A DNA stretch of 64,000 bases from Batillaria attramentaria (GCA_018292915.2 JACVVK020000452.1:233501-297500); one strand, 5' to 3'; numbered from the stretch's first letter, positions 47,419-59,004 are shown. The notes: a model not told the origin generated them from the letters alone. Made by a program: numbers and translations.

Positions 47419-48228
47419 GAGCGATACAGTACTGATCATACAGATTTGTTGTACAGGTCTATATGGCTGTTGGGGACAAAAGATTGTTTATTGATTCAAA
47501 CAATGATATAAGAATACAAACTTTAGTCTAGTTCATCCCTGTGCAATCAGAATAAGAAAACGTACAAAAAAATAAAAAAATAAACAAATCGCTCACCTTT
47601 GACTGTGGATTCTTAAACGAAACTTCAGTTCGCTACAGAACTCGTTCAAGCGTCGAAAGTCGCGAGTCGGTTGTGCAAGAAAGTATAAAAGAGAGAGAGA
47701 GAGACAGAGAAAAAACAAAACAAAAAACAGATAAATAAAATTAGCCCTTGACTGACTAACGACCTAAAAGAAACTGATCCGGCCACAGAGGAATTCGCAA
47801 CAAACAAACAAACAAATAAAATAAAAATAAAAGCACTGCTTGTCCAAAACGCTAATATTCGCATGATCTTGTCAGATGAGACCGGTGTTTTGATTTGCTT
47901 ACCAAAAAAAAAAAAAAAAAAAAATGACAAATGGATAGGCACGCTGTTGTTGTCGTAGTTTACTTTAGGCATCATTAAATTCGTTTGTTGTTGGTGTACA
48001 AAGAGATATGCGTGATACGGTGCAATGTTGAAACGTTCAAGGTCACGATTGAGAAAGAGGCAACAACACAATACGACTGAACTGAGCGCGCAGCTGCATC
48101 AAGTGGAGCGACACTGGAGAAGAAGTGGGGGGAGGGGGGGGGGGTTCACGTGGGGTGTGTGGAGCAGGTGGAGCGCGGAGTTAGCGGGATCACACAAAAT
48201 TGGACGATATACGCATGTGATGGTAAAT
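47419..48228. other. Mostly unique stretch
   Basis: (GA)7 near 47690-47704, A20 near 47905-47924 and G-rich near 48126-48145. A 141-codon minus frame is phenylalanine-rich read-through. Confidence 0.35.
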
Positions 48229-48253
48229 AAACTCTCTCTCTCTCTCTCTCTCT
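48216..48253 (+). repeat. AATAAA followed by CT microsatellite
   Basis: GGTAAATAAA then (CT)n. Confidence 0.9.
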
Positions 48254-48484
48254 GAACAATATCTGAACCATGCTAAATTACTCGTTATCAGATGCCACTA
48301 TGACATGTTACCTATTTACAAGTTGTGTCGTACACTACAATTTCAAACACCATGCTCTCTACTTTTTCACCTATTTCCCGATGTGTTTCCCTAGAATTTC
48401 TTGCGCTTCTTTCTGTCTTTGCATGTTTAATTTTTTTTCTTTTGCTTTTTGTCATGTTAACCTTTATCTTTTAGTGTTTCTAGA

Positions 48485-48585
48485 TTAGTAGGATAGCTTG
48501 TAAGGTAGGCAGACAATGCCTACAAGTCTTTATCCTGAAATAAACGTTAGAGTCAGTCAGTCAGTCAGTCAGTCAGTCAGTCAGC

Positions 48586-48627
<42 letters not shown>
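48485..48627 (+). repeat. Repeat G module copy 4, CAGT and CT arrays
   Basis: GATAGCTTGTAAGGTAGGCAG...AATGCCTACAAGTC...TCCTGAAATAAACG, then (CAGT)n 48550-48587 and (CT)n 48588-48627. Confidence 0.65.
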
Positions 48628-48629
<2 letters not shown>

Positions 48630-48689
48630 TGTCCTAAAATTAATAGTATCTCCTCTTTTCTTTCTTTTTTCTTTTTGACAGTAGTATTA

Positions 48690-48976
<287 letters not shown>

Positions 48977-49435
48977 ACAGAGGCGACACTGTGACGACCA
49001 AACACTTGAACTACTTAGGAATTTGTTTAGGTAAATTACATTTACATTTTACCATAATGTGCATCAGCGTGTGTCCTCAGTACAGACACTGAATCCTAGC
49101 GGTAACATTCCATAAATGTTCACTTGTTACGATCGGAAAAAGGAATTTCTCATTTCGTCATTTTGTTCGTAACCCAAACCTCTACAAAAGCACTTTGCCA
49201 TAGTTTTGCGTTCAGAGTGCCCGATCGTCGAACCGTGAGCTTAGCGCAGACCACTTGCGATGCTTGCCTCACCAGCTATGCAGCATCTCCTGTCGTCTCC
49301 TCATAGTCGAGATTCCGCGCGAAGCATATTAACCCGTAGCTAGAAGCCCTACCCACCCTGCAGTAAATCAGCATTAAACCAGATACTACCGTGTGGTGCG
49401 GTACTGCAGCTTAAGTTACCAGACCCCGGTGACGT
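48977..49435. other. Unique stretch
   Basis: Nothing recognised. Confidence 0.4.
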
Positions 49436-49992
49436 CTCTATTGTCGCGCGTGTCAATAGTCCTACGTGTTGATAGCCCTGCGGTGGATATAGTCCTACGT
49501 GTCGATTGTCCTACGTGCTGATAGTCCTGTGATGTATAGTCGTACGTGTCAATAGTCCTACGTGTTGATAGTCCTGTGACGGCACAGTATAGTCGTACAC
49601 GTCAATAGTCCTGTTGATAGTCCTGTGATAGATAGTCCTAAGTGTCGATAGTCCTACTTGTTGATAGTGCTGCGATGTATAGTCCTACGTGTCGATAGTC
49701 CGATAATTTTACGCATTAAATTTTTGTACCGACAGTCCCGATTTTTAAATAGTCCTACGCTCGATAGTCCTACGTGTTGGTAGTCCTGCGATGGATAGTC
49801 CTACGCTCGATTGTCCTACATGTCAATAGTCCTAAACTTGTTCAAAGTGTTGACAGCCCTACGTATTAGTCCTACGCGTCCATAGGGAAATCTAAAGGTG
49901 CATGGGTCAGTTGACACGTAGGGCAATCGACCGTAGGACTATCGAGAATTCGGACTATCGACACGTAGGACAGCTGACTCGTAAGACTAGCC
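49436..49992. repeat. Degenerate 16-17 bp minisatellite with inverted end
   Basis: Over twenty variants of (GA)TAGTCCTACGTGT(C/T) fill 49436-49890. From ~49908 the same unit appears reversed (GACACGTAGGACTATCG) to 49992. Unit length varies (12-24 bp) and the array is old. Confidence 0.88.
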
Positions 49993-50004
49993 ACATGCAT
50001 CATT

Positions 50005-50021
50005 CCCCCCCCCCCCCCCCC
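50005..50021. repeat. C homopolymer
   Basis: C17 right after the minisatellite. Confidence 0.9.
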
Positions 50022-50293
50022 GGTCCCCCAGACCCTTACAAATTGTTCTCATGTTCTTTACGTGTTTACAAGATCCGCAACACACTGTAAAATCTACTCT
50101 AATTAACCACGGCAAATCTCGGACGGCTTAAGGCTGGACATCTGAGATGTGAGGGACCAATTGTGAAATGCTGAATCGGAATGTGATCCCGACAGAGACA
50201 AATGTCTTTCGGTAAAAAGATGCTTGAAGAAATGTGATAGTTGTGGGTATCGGCTGACAGGGCGTGTTTCAGATGCACCACGGCTGTTGTAGG

Positions 50294-50387
50294 GGGGGGG
50301 TGGGGGGGGGGGGTTAAGCGCACTTGGAACAAAGTGTAGGAACAAAATAATCAAGATATCGACAGGAGAGAAGGGTGCGTGCATGTG

Positions 50388-50479
<92 letters not shown>

Positions 50480-50588
50480 CTGACTGACTGACTGAAACTA
50501 TTTTTCAAGGATGAGATAATAGACGCATAGGTCTCTCTTACTATCTGTCCTTGCTATAAAACATACAAAATGCATCATCACTAATATC

Positions 50589-50673
<85 letters not shown>

Positions 50674-50775
50674 CTACACACATCCACACTCGTGGTCGCG
50701 CTGACGACCAGCGAGAGAGAGAGAGAGAGAGAGAGAGGGACAAGGACAGAGAGAGAGAGAGAGAGGGGGGGGGGG
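50294..50775. repeat. GT/GA and CA/GA microsatellite cluster
   Basis: G runs 50294-50314, (GT)n 50387-50456, (GA)n and (GACT)n to 50493, (CA)n 50592-50671, (GA)n 50711-50765. Confidence 0.95.
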
Positions 50776-51359
50776 ACGGAGACAGGGACAGAGAGGCATA
50801 ATTATTCGCCTGGGCATATTCAAATACTTATCAGTCACAAACCGTAAACGTTTGAAAATTTATGTTCATAAAACCATGACTTGTTGTTTCTGGTTTAATT
50901 ATTCTAATTATTTCGAGGTCACTGTCCGCACATTGTGACTCCGCGCATAATGTTCCCACATCGGCTTATTTCCCCTTCGTCATCATCATAACACCTAATG
51001 AATATTCAGAACTGACTGATGATAATCATAATGAACCGCACTCCTGTCGACGCACAACCACTTAAATTAGCGTGACGTCATCCCGATGTACGTCGTGCTC
51101 GGCCATGCGTGAAAGCTGTTTACCGAGGTCCTGGCCGGGTAGCAACATAAGCGAGTTATTATGTCAGCGTATCAAGATATTGACGGACATTATTCATGAT
51201 GTGTGTCATGTTGCGTTATGTTTGCGTCAGCCGTTTTCGGCTAAAGGTCCCTGGTTCATTAATAAGGACACACATTGGGGTCATGTTTGGTGTTTGTTTG
51301 AGGTACTGCTGAGGTACCCTGTTTGGCAAGTGTGCTGTCTGCAGTGATTTTTATTGTCA
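50776..51359. other. Unique stretch
   Basis: Nothing recognised. Confidence 0.4.
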
Positions 51360-51456
51360 TGAAAAAAAAAGTTCTTTGTTTGTTTGTTGTTGTTGTTGTT
51401 TGTTGTTGTTGGTTTTTTTTGTTTTTTTGTTTGTTGTTGTTGTTTGTTTTGGTTTT

Positions 51457-51491
<35 letters not shown>
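51360..51491. repeat. T/GTT/G low-complexity block
   Basis: (TTG)n and T runs ending in G10. Frames of 88-114 codons across it are read-through. Confidence 0.9.
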
Positions 51492-51492
<1 letters not shown>

Positions 51493-52049
51493 CGTGATTT
51501 TTGTGTTATGTATGTCAAGGTGCATGGCAGGCGGTCACAAAAAGAGGCAAGCTGCCAGTGAAGCTGGGACTTTTTTTGCACAGAGGTGGGACACAAGTGA
51601 GGCAAGCAGATTTGTGCGAACTGCCTCTCTGGCCGAAAGAGAAAGTAGACGTGCATTACTCCGATGAGCCCTGAGCGGAAAGGAGACATTCATTTTTTTA
51701 ACCCCTGTCAGGTGCGTGCCCTTGAATGGTTTGTTCATGGTAGCAATTGTTTCTGGATTGAAGCATTTTTAGGGGTGACTATGATGCCTGAGGCTAATAG
51801 GGAATATATAGGTATTTTGAGGCCCTGGTGTATTTGTGTCCGCCCTTCAGTGTGGTGTAAGTGATCCAGTCTGATCCAACGTCCACCTACAAGCGCAGAA
51901 GTACGTACTCCATGAAGAATTGGTAAATCTGAGAGCATACTTTCAGCGGAACTTTAGCACAAATCCAGTAATGTTTACACTGTTAGCAGATGCCAATAGT
52001 CGGCCTGGGACTCCATGAAGAAATTTCACGCTCGTTACGCCGCTTACAA
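51492..52049. other. Unique stretch
   Basis: A CCCTGTCAG acceptor-like site at 51702-51710 precedes a ~50 codon frame (VRALEWFVHGSNCFWIEAF...). No donor or family supports it. Confidence 0.3.
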
Positions 52050-52107
52050 CAGAGAGAGAGAGAGAGGGGGGGGGGTTAACGTCCTTTTCCACCACGTAAG
52101 GGGAGTT

Positions 52108-52140
<33 letters not shown>

Positions 52141-52271
52141 GATGATGATGATGATGAAACTTTATTTATCAACGATAGAAGTTTTGACAGAACGCCAGTT
52201 TGCAAACTTGGCGTTGCTAATACTACAAAGACTATTTACTAAAAAGAGAGAGAGAGAGTGAGAGAGAGAAG
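52050..52271 (-). repeat. SINE-A tail fragment and repeat H module copy 4 in GA arrays
   Basis: (GA)n, SINE-A tail TTAACGTCCTTTTCCACCAC (52076-52105), (GA)n, (ATG)n. Then module H (52136-52229), minus strand: GTATTAGCAACGCCAAGTTT...AAAACTTCTATCGTTGATAAATAAAG. (GA)n and (AGA)n follow. Confidence 0.75.
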
Positions 52272-53160
52272 AAGAAGAAGAAGATGTAAGGTTTGCTGTG
52301 GTGGCACTGTAAACCAGTTCCGGCGGAAAACATGAGTGTTCAACGGTACATAGAGGGGAAGCAACCCATCAAGCAGGTGCCATGTGAAGTACTGACATTC
52401 TTACGTCCCTTGCTGGGTCTCTCGTGGTCTACTATAAATGATTTTTCTAACACGGACACTGGAAAATTGAAGTCTGTTCACGTTGTCTGGTTATGCTGTA
52501 TTCACCAATCTAAATACTGCTTAGAAAGTGTCATTAAAGTGTCATCATGCATAAGTATCTTTTTGTCAAAACTGACTGAACCACCACTGAACAAGTCCTA
52601 GCGGTTTTCCGACAGGAACACTTGTCCCACAGAAATGTGCATGTATTTGCATAAATATTACAAATTATGCCATCAACTTTTCACTTTCGCGACGAATACT
52701 AATCACACGTGAAGAGTACTCTAATAGTCGTAACAGGGCAAACGGAAGAGGCGGCAGGAAAGAGAGATAATCCGGCCTGTCACGTGCACAGAGTTACACG
52801 CCTTGTTACGAGAGCAGACGACACGTGATCAATCTCGTGGTCTGTGGAGCATGCTAATGAGCAAAACTACGTACTGTAGGCCTACTATTCCATGACGGTT
52901 CAGTTCAAAAACTAGAACCGAGGATTTGAAAATGACAGCGACAACGACAATGAAACGTTTATGGTGAGACGGTTCGACGGAGTCAGTGCCTCTGAATACT
53001 AGTACTAGTATTACCGAGCGAACGTTGTCCTAGATCAAGATTTTGAAGACGTCTTTATTGCTCAGCAATTTAGCGTTTTCATTTAGATCTCTTAGTCACG
53101 GCAGCCCGTTCCTGTAGTGGCTTACCTTTAAAAGCATGACATTTAATTTTAATATCAGAC
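52272..53160. other. Unique stretch
   Basis: A 102-codon frame at 52293-52601 lacks family resemblance. Nothing else recognised. Confidence 0.35.
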
Positions 53161-53174
53161 GATGGGATGATTAA

Positions 53175-53245
53175 GTGGAGGGGGCCGGGGAGGGGAGTTG
53201 CGGGAGAAGGGGGTGGGGGTGGAAGGGGGGGGGGGGGCAGACGGT
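53175..53245. repeat. G-rich tract
   Basis: Multiple G runs including G13. Confidence 0.85.
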
Positions 53246-53470
53246 GGGTTTGTTAGCGACGGCTAACCTGTGGAGGTAACTGGGTTGTCGCCGCTGTTGA
53301 TTGGCACGTACACAAGAAAAGCCCACTCAGCGAGACTGTTTCTGAAATAATCTTTGTAGCAGCGACATCTCTTCCATGTCTAATGTGCAATTAAACACGC
53401 TGAGGTATGAGTTAACTAATGTAAGAGACTTTTAGACGGAGAGAGACAGAGGGGGGGGGGGGGGGGGTTC

Positions 53471-53624
53471 CGGGGTTAAGCGTACATTTCCACCTCATGA
53501 AGGTGGAATCGAGGACGGGGCAACGATGAAAGCACAATAATTATTGTTTAGTTCCCAGTTGGATTCGACCTCACGACCCGCACATGTACAATCAAACGCT
53601 GTATCCACTCGATAATGCCGGCTT
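53471..53624 (-). mobile_element. SINE-A, highly diverged
   Basis: TTAAGCGTACATTTCCACCT...GAGGACGGGGCAACGATGAA and TTGGATTCGACCTCACGACCC keep the SINE-A order with many changes. An old copy next to G17. Confidence 0.7.
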
Positions 53625-53674
53625 ACCAGACAGACAATGAACATTCCTTATCTGACAACGGTAATAGTGACAGG

Positions 53675-53679
<5 letters not shown>

Positions 53680-53739
<60 letters not shown>

Positions 53740-53780
53740 TTTATTTGAAAACGGTGGAAGAGAGAGAGAGAGAGAGCCAC
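53680..53780 (-). repeat. GA microsatellite and repeat H end (copy 6)
   Basis: (GA)29 53681-53738, then AACTTTATTTGAAAACGGTG (minus: CACCGTTTTCAAATAAAGTT), the terminal 20 bp of repeat H, then (GA)n again. Confidence 0.8.
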
Positions 53781-54162
53781 AGAGACAGAAAGAGAAGGGG
53801 GTGGGGGGACGCGAGGAAACGGGAGGCAACCCCGGTCTTTCACCGTAGTGAATTTTAATTCGAAACACTGGACCCTTCATGTTTTCCTAACAAGGTCACG
53901 GGGGTACTGCATGATTGTCGTCATGATAACACATCTCTGAGCTAGACCCCTCAGGCCATTCAATCCTTCAAGACGCTCAGCAGGTCAATGCAGTACCTTG
54001 GGATCGAATTGTGACCGCGATTTCACTGTGAGTGACCACTGACAAGAAAACCGGATCTACCTTTTTATGCCAGCCCAACCTGTTGCAGGGGTGCAACAAC
54101 GCAACAACGCCAGATCGGGCTAACCGAGACCGGGATGAGCTTAGGAATGCCTAAGAAGAAAA

Positions 54163-54183
54163 AAAAAAAAAAAAAAAAAAAAA
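54163..54183. repeat. A homopolymer
   Basis: About A21, just upstream of the open frame at 54192. Confidence 0.9.
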
Positions 54184-54191
54184 CTCGGTGA

Positions 54192-54521
54192 CAAGGAAAG
54201 TGGACAGTTGCGAACAACTTTGAGGTCCATGTGTTATTTCACAATTCAAAACAGGCGCTGGAATTACGAGTGAAACATGCTTTTGACGTGGATTGTGACT
54301 GGTTTCCAGAGTCTGTTGTTTTTCCTGTAAACAGACAACCTGACTCAGCAGTAAAACAGTTGTTTCTAAATAGGTTTGCTACTGCAGCAAACGTGAGTGT
54401 AATTAATGTGCAACACTGCCACCAAGCCACGTTTCACTCCATGCAGAAATATATTAATTATGATTTTAGTGAGGCCACTTGTGTAAAACCTCGGCGGCCC
54501 AAACTACTTGGTAAGGACTGA
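54192..54521 (+). CDS. Anonymous open frame, possible exon or gene remnant
   Basis: 110 codons open from after TGA (54189-54191) to TGA at 54519, with no in-frame ATG near the start. Includes WTVANNFEVHVLFHNSKQ, HAFDVDCDWFPESVVF and QLFLNRFATAANVSVINVQ. Composition is balanced and protein-like, unlike the SSR frames. I do not recognise a family. It follows an A21 run and precedes a SINE-B, so it could be a terminal exon or a fragment of a retroposed gene. An open frame of this length is expected by chance in 64 kb, hence the low confidence. Confidence 0.2.
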   Translation, partial: QGKWTVANNFEVHVLFHNSKQALELRVKHAFDVDCDWFPESVVFPVNRQPDSAVKQLFLNRFATAANVSVINVQHCHQATFHSMQKYINYDFSEATCVKPRRPKLLGKD

Positions 54522-54550
54522 GTTAACAGTCCAGTCAATTAACCATTAAC

Positions 54551-55024
54551 AAATAATAATAATAATAATAATAATAATGACTCTTGTATAGGCGCTTTAC
54601 CCAATATTATTATTATAATAATGAGTCTTGTATAAGGCGCTTTACCCAATTTCGTGAATCGGCTCAAAGCGCCGCGAACTGAACCCAACATTTACGCTCA
54701 CGTGAATCCGGCACACGCATTCTCACACACTGGACATACACACATTACAATCACGTGGTGCGAAGGGTCAGCTCAGCTATATTTAAATTTCGGAATTTAG
54801 AATTGCATTTATTTTTCAAATTTGGTGGACTGAACATTTTCAAAGCAGAGGGGGAGGAAGCCGGAGTAACCGGAGACAACCCCCGACGATCGGCCCGAAT
54901 GAACGGTGCCACATACGAGAAGGAAAAATTCTTTGCCCCAAATAGGACTCGAACCCCCCCCCCCCCCCCCCCCGACCTTTCGCACTGGTGACAAGTCTCT
55001 TAACCACTAGACCACCGACCGCCC
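54551..55024 (-). mobile_element. SINE-B, near full length with duplicated 3' end
   Basis: Head, B-box (GGGTTCGAGTCC-like), body and tail present. The terminal module (AATAATGA-TCTTGTATA-GGCGCTTTACCCAAT) occurs twice at the tail, at 54553-54605 and 54613-54650. C17 is inserted next to the B-box (54954-54973). Confidence 0.88.
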
Positions 55025-55375
55025 TAGAGACCAATCTCTCAATAGAACAGCCACTCAAAAGACCAATCACTCATCAGACCATTCTTGTGCTGGCTTTTTC
55101 ATCGTTGCCCCGTCTTTAATATCACCCGTATGTGGTGGAAAAGGACGTTAACACCCACCCTACCCCCCTCATCAGACCATTCAGTGAACAGACCAATCAT
55201 ATAACAGACAAATGACAGCAATCATTTCACTGACCAATCGCTCGATAGACCCAATCACCGAAAAGACGAATCATTCATTAGAGAAACCAGTTCACAGACC
55301 AATAGGCCAGTCACTCAACTGACCAGTCACCAACAGACCAATTACTCAAGAAACCAGTCACAACTCAATAAGCTG
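55025..55375. repeat. Degenerate ~17-bp minisatellite (ACCAATCACTCA type)
   Basis: About fifteen variants of CAGACCAATCACTCAA fill the interval except 55085-55167, where a SINE-A fragment is inserted. Confidence 0.82.
55085..55167 (+). mobile_element. SINE-A, 5'-truncated, 15-bp duplication
   Basis: Only the 3' half (TTGTGCTGGCTTTTTCATCG...GGAAAAGGACGTTAACACCC) is present. CTCATCAGACCATTC flanks it at 55070-55084 and 55168-55182. It interrupts the minisatellite. Confidence 0.93.
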
Positions 55376-55846
55376 GTCAAAAACCCTTTACTAACAAGTA
55401 CGCACGATCAACACGTCTCCGTCCACCGTGATGTTATCACGTACATAATTTGGGAAACACGGATCAGTGTTGCCTAACAACCTCACAAGCGTTCATCCAT
55501 GACCTGTTGTTACAACGCGCGCCGGCCGGCCGTCACGCAACAACGGTCATTTTTCACAGGGACGAGCAGGACTGCTTAGTGGCGGCCACCAACAATAGCC
55601 AGCCCTGGCGGCGTGAATGCTATGAGGGGAATGTATGACACATTGTTGCTAGTCAAGGTGGCCTTTGTAACAGTGGGCGGTCAGTCTTTTTGCCTCTGGG
55701 CATGCCAGACCGTGGCCTTAATGTTCTCGTGTACTTATACCTTACAGTGTACTTGATGAAATCAGTCCCTCCTGTTCTTCCTGTTGCTAAGTGGAAACGT
55801 TACCGTGGTACGGACTAGAAAATTACGCTGAACATTGTACGCTCAT
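55376..55846. other. GC-richer unique stretch
   Basis: A 62-codon frame (55450-55638) is plausible in composition but unsupported by splice sites or family. Confidence 0.3.
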
Positions 55847-55888
55847 TTGCGGGTGTAATAAGCCCGACTCGTTTGACTCCCGGGACAC

Positions 55889-56349
55889 TTTTTTTTTTTT
55901 TTTTTTTTGGCTGTCACAACTCTTTGCCGGCTTCAGTGGTGTTCCTCCCTGGTAATGGGTGGAATCCACGGTGGGCTCGGAAACTGGGGTATTTTGTGTT
56001 ATGCATGATGATGGAGATGAGGATGGTGGTCCGTGTGGTTTGGGACTGCGAGACAGGGCCGCATTCCACGCTTCCTGTCATAAATATCCCGGCACTAACC
56101 AGGCCTGGGAACTACGGCACCTGCGGTGCCGGCCGTGTAATCATCCACATTATAAGACGTGTCATACCAAGGGAAGCACCCCCCAAAGCTCGGCTGTGTG
56201 GCAACAGCCTCCCCATTGGGCCCATAGGACACCCGCTCTGGGTAGGAGCCGACCTAGGTAGGAAAAATCCCGCTTGCCTCGGCTGGGACTCGAACATGGG
56301 TCTCCCGGTCCATGGTCCGAAGTGCTAACCACTACACTACGGGGGCCGG
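55889..56349 (-). mobile_element. SINE-C, full length, inside the 32-bp minisatellite element
   Basis: Head CCGGCCCCCGTAGTGTAGTG at its right end, B-box with one change (TTCGAGTC-like) and an A20 tail (T run 55889-55908). It is about 40 bp shorter than the 45 kb copy near the GAAGTGGGTGAAGCTCGG stretch. Confidence 0.9.
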
Positions 56350-56442
56350 TAGTCTGCGACTTTTTCTTGAGATTGCAGACCTTCAGCATTTGGTCAACCC
56401 AGAATCAAGCTGGAACAAAGACCGTTAATTGTATCTCAATCT

Positions 56443-56490
56443 CTCACGGTCCATAGTCGAAAGTGCTAACCACTACACTACGGGGGCCGG
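56443..56490 (-). mobile_element. SINE-C head fragment
   Basis: CCGGCCCCCGTAGTGTAGTG then GTTAGCACTTTCGACTATGG and ACCGTGAGAG. It stops before the B-box. It sits 93 bp from the complete SINE-C in the same orientation. Confidence 0.75.
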
Positions 56491-56970
56491 TTCCCGGGGC
56501 ACTTCTAGCCTCAAGCTGTATTGACCGAGGGGCACTTCTAGCCCAAGGCTGCTTAGACCCGGGGCACTTCTAGCCTCAAGCGGACCCTGGGCATTTCCAG
56601 CCTTAAGATTCTTCAGACCCGGGGCATTTCCAGCCTTGAGCCGCTTAGACCCAGGGCACTTCTAGACTCAAGCTGCATCGATCCGGGGCATTTCCTGCCT
56701 TGAGCTGCTTAGACCCCAGGGCACTTCTAGACTCAAGCTGCATCGATCCGGGGCATTTCCAGCCTTAAGCTGCTTATACCCAGGGCACTTCTAGACTCAA
56801 GCTGCATCGATCCGGGGCATTTCCAGCCTTAAGCTGCTTATACCCAGGGCACTTCTAGACTCAAGCTGCATCGATCCGGGGCATTTCCAGCCTGAAGCTC
56901 CCATTGACCAGGGACATTTCCAGCCTTAAGCTGCTTAGGCCCGGGGCACTTCACGCTGGGAAATGCATCT

Positions 56971-57494
56971 CGCGTGTTACACAGGCAACACAAGGTAAAG
57001 ACAAGAAGAAATACCGCAAAGGCAGAGAATCGCACGTAACGCACCCGGGCTCCGTAGCAGAAACATCCAGTTTTGTTTATATTGACCGCAAGTACCGACG
57101 CCGACCACTGCTAAGTCTTAGATGGGTAAACTCTTGAAAGTGCAAAATCTGGTTAAGTCCTTACCATTTATGGTAAAGAAAGTGGGTAATATCAAGATTT
57201 ATTATCCATAGCGGCCTCTTTTTCTTTGATCTCTCCTGTGGAATAAGTGCCCGTATTGTACTAGTACTTGAGAAATCATGTGACACACCGCTCGACATCA
57301 CATGACAATCAGGCATTTTTTCCCTGCAAAAAGGTTCTTTCTTTCAGACAGAAACGCTAAAGCTCAGGGTTGATTTGCGTCTTGGATCAAAATACTCGTC
57401 GGTATCCCACAGCTTGATGGGGAATAACTGCTAATTATGTAAGAATCGAGACAAGCTTCCTTTGAGCGAGACACAACGGCGCCCAGTTCAAGTA

Positions 57495-57497
<3 letters not shown>
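56971..57497. other. Unique stretch
   Basis: Nothing recognised. Confidence 0.4.
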
Positions 57498-57554
<57 letters not shown>

Positions 57555-57570
57555 GCTGCTGCTGCTGCTT
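57498..57570. repeat. TTG/CTG trinucleotide microsatellite
   Basis: (TTG)n ending in (CTG)5. Confidence 0.97.
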
Positions 57571-57793
57571 TAATTAAGACACTGCTATACGATAACGTTT
57601 GTGCTGAAATTTGCATGGCACACTTGAAAGCTTACAAGCGATTGCTTCTCACGATGTCAAAAGCATGATATTCTTAAGATACCTAAAATGCAATATTTTA
57701 GCCTTCTGTTTGCAGTTGCAAAGGCATGAGCCGAAATGCATACTTATCTACTGGTCGGTCACACCACGGGATACAATGAAATTCTGATACAAA

Positions 57794-58298
57794 CCGGCCC
57801 CTGTAGGGTAGTGGTTAGCACTTCGGGCCATGGACCTGGAGACCCGAGTCTAAGCCGAGGCAAGCGGAACTTTTCCTAACTAGGTCGGCTCCTACTCAGA
57901 GCGGGCGTGCTGTGGGTCCAGCGCTGAGGCTGTCACCACGCAGCCAAGACTCGCCCACTTCACGAGCGCGACTCTGAGGGTTCTTCACTTGTTATCTCTT
58001 ATCTTCTGTTATCTGTTATCTTCACTTGTTATGACACATCTCATGATGTGGATGTAATCATCATCCACGGCCTGCGTCGCAGGTGCCGTAGTTCCCGGGC
58101 CTGGTTACCGCCGGGATATTGATGACATGAAGCGTGGTATGCGGATTCTGTCACGCCCATAGCATCATCATACCATCGTCCTCATCTTCATCATCATGCA
58201 TAAGAAAAATTGCCCCAGTTTCCGAGCCCTCCACCCGTTGACCTGAGAGGGATACCACTAGAGCTGGCGAAGAGTTGGAGCAGAGAAGAAAAAAAAAA
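57794..58298 (+). mobile_element. SINE-C, full length, plus strand
   Basis: Starts CCGGCCCCTGTAGGGTAGTG. The B-box is altered (GACCCGAGTCTAAGCC). The body is extended by a TTATCTCTTATCTTCTGTTA-type duplication (57987-58030). Ends AGAGTTGGAGCAGAGAAG with A10. Confidence 0.88.
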
Positions 58299-58381
58299 TG
58301 CTACAAGACATCCACAGAATAAAGCACGACCTTCATACATACGATGGCTTCTGCGAGCGACATAAGCCACCAGTTGCTATA

Positions 58382-58490
58382 TCCCGGCTGGGGCCAAATA
58401 TTTGTGCTGGCTTTTTCATCGTTGCCCCGTCTTTGATATTACCCGTACTTGGTGCAAAAAAAGGACGTTAAACTCCCAAACACCCACCCC
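58382..58490 (+). mobile_element. SINE-A, 5'-truncated
   Basis: From TCCCGGCTGGGGCCAAATAT to the CCCAAACACCCACCCC tail; the A-box is missing. Downstream CACTCC repeats extend the tail. Confidence 0.85.
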
Positions 58491-58582
58491 ACTCCACTCC
58501 ACCCAGTTGATATACGAAATCTTAAAGGTCAGCAATTTCAGCAAAAAGCCGCAAACATTGCGTTTTTTAAAACTGCGACTCC

Positions 58583-58932
58583 TTCGACTGTGCATAATCC
58601 AGGCAACTCTGTCACAGTTGCATAGTTTTCAGTGCTTCGGGGACCTTTATAAAACCAGAGCACGAGTTTGCCGTGACATTACTTGGCTTTTGGTCAGTGA
58701 GCGAGACACATCGCTACACGTGTCTAGCGGATGTTGAGTGCTGCACGATCTTTCTCGCTCAGTGTCAAAACGCAAACTGAGCTGTGAAATCAGGCTGCCC
58801 TTGGCTTTTATTGGGGCTTCAGGGACGCTGAAAACTCTGCAACTGTGACAGAGTTGACTGTGCTTACACGGTCGACTCTGTAAATTTTGTTCACACTTCG
58901 GGAAGCTTTTTGTTGGGAGCTTAGATCTTTAA
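58583..58932. mobile_element. Fold-back element, copy 2, damaged left arm
   Basis: From CAACTCTGTCACAGTTGCAT the sequence follows the 41.7 kb copy to AGATCTTTAA. The outer ~65 bp of the left arm is missing or diverged. The central hairpin ACACGTGTCTAGCGG is kept. Confidence 0.8.
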
Positions 58933-59004
58933 CGGGGACTTTGACCCGTGGTGAAGCTTGCCCCATTTTCGGATTGGCTAAAATTCCTCGCTCTTGAGAG
59001 GTCT

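Larger units (their letters stand above)
55847..56970 (+). repeat. 32-bp minisatellite, long array interrupted by SINE-C
   Basis: Left flank GGGTGTAATAAG...CTCGTTTGACTCCCGG at 55853-55884. About 15 units at 56492-56955 alternate between GGGCACTTCTAGACTCAAGC and GGGGCATTTCCAGCCTTAAG types, giving a 64-bp dimer repeated about four times in 56650-56890. Right flank GGGCACTTCACGC...GTGTTACAC. Same flanks as the 12.2 kb array. Confidence 0.88.

Noticed and set aside
49436..49992. CRISPR-like repeat-spacer array
   Set aside because: Units are irregular, without constant repeats or unique spacers, and the genome is eukaryotic.
57794..57870. Possible tRNA-Val gene
   Set aside because: A-box matches tRNA-Val but the B-box is broken and the SINE-C body follows.
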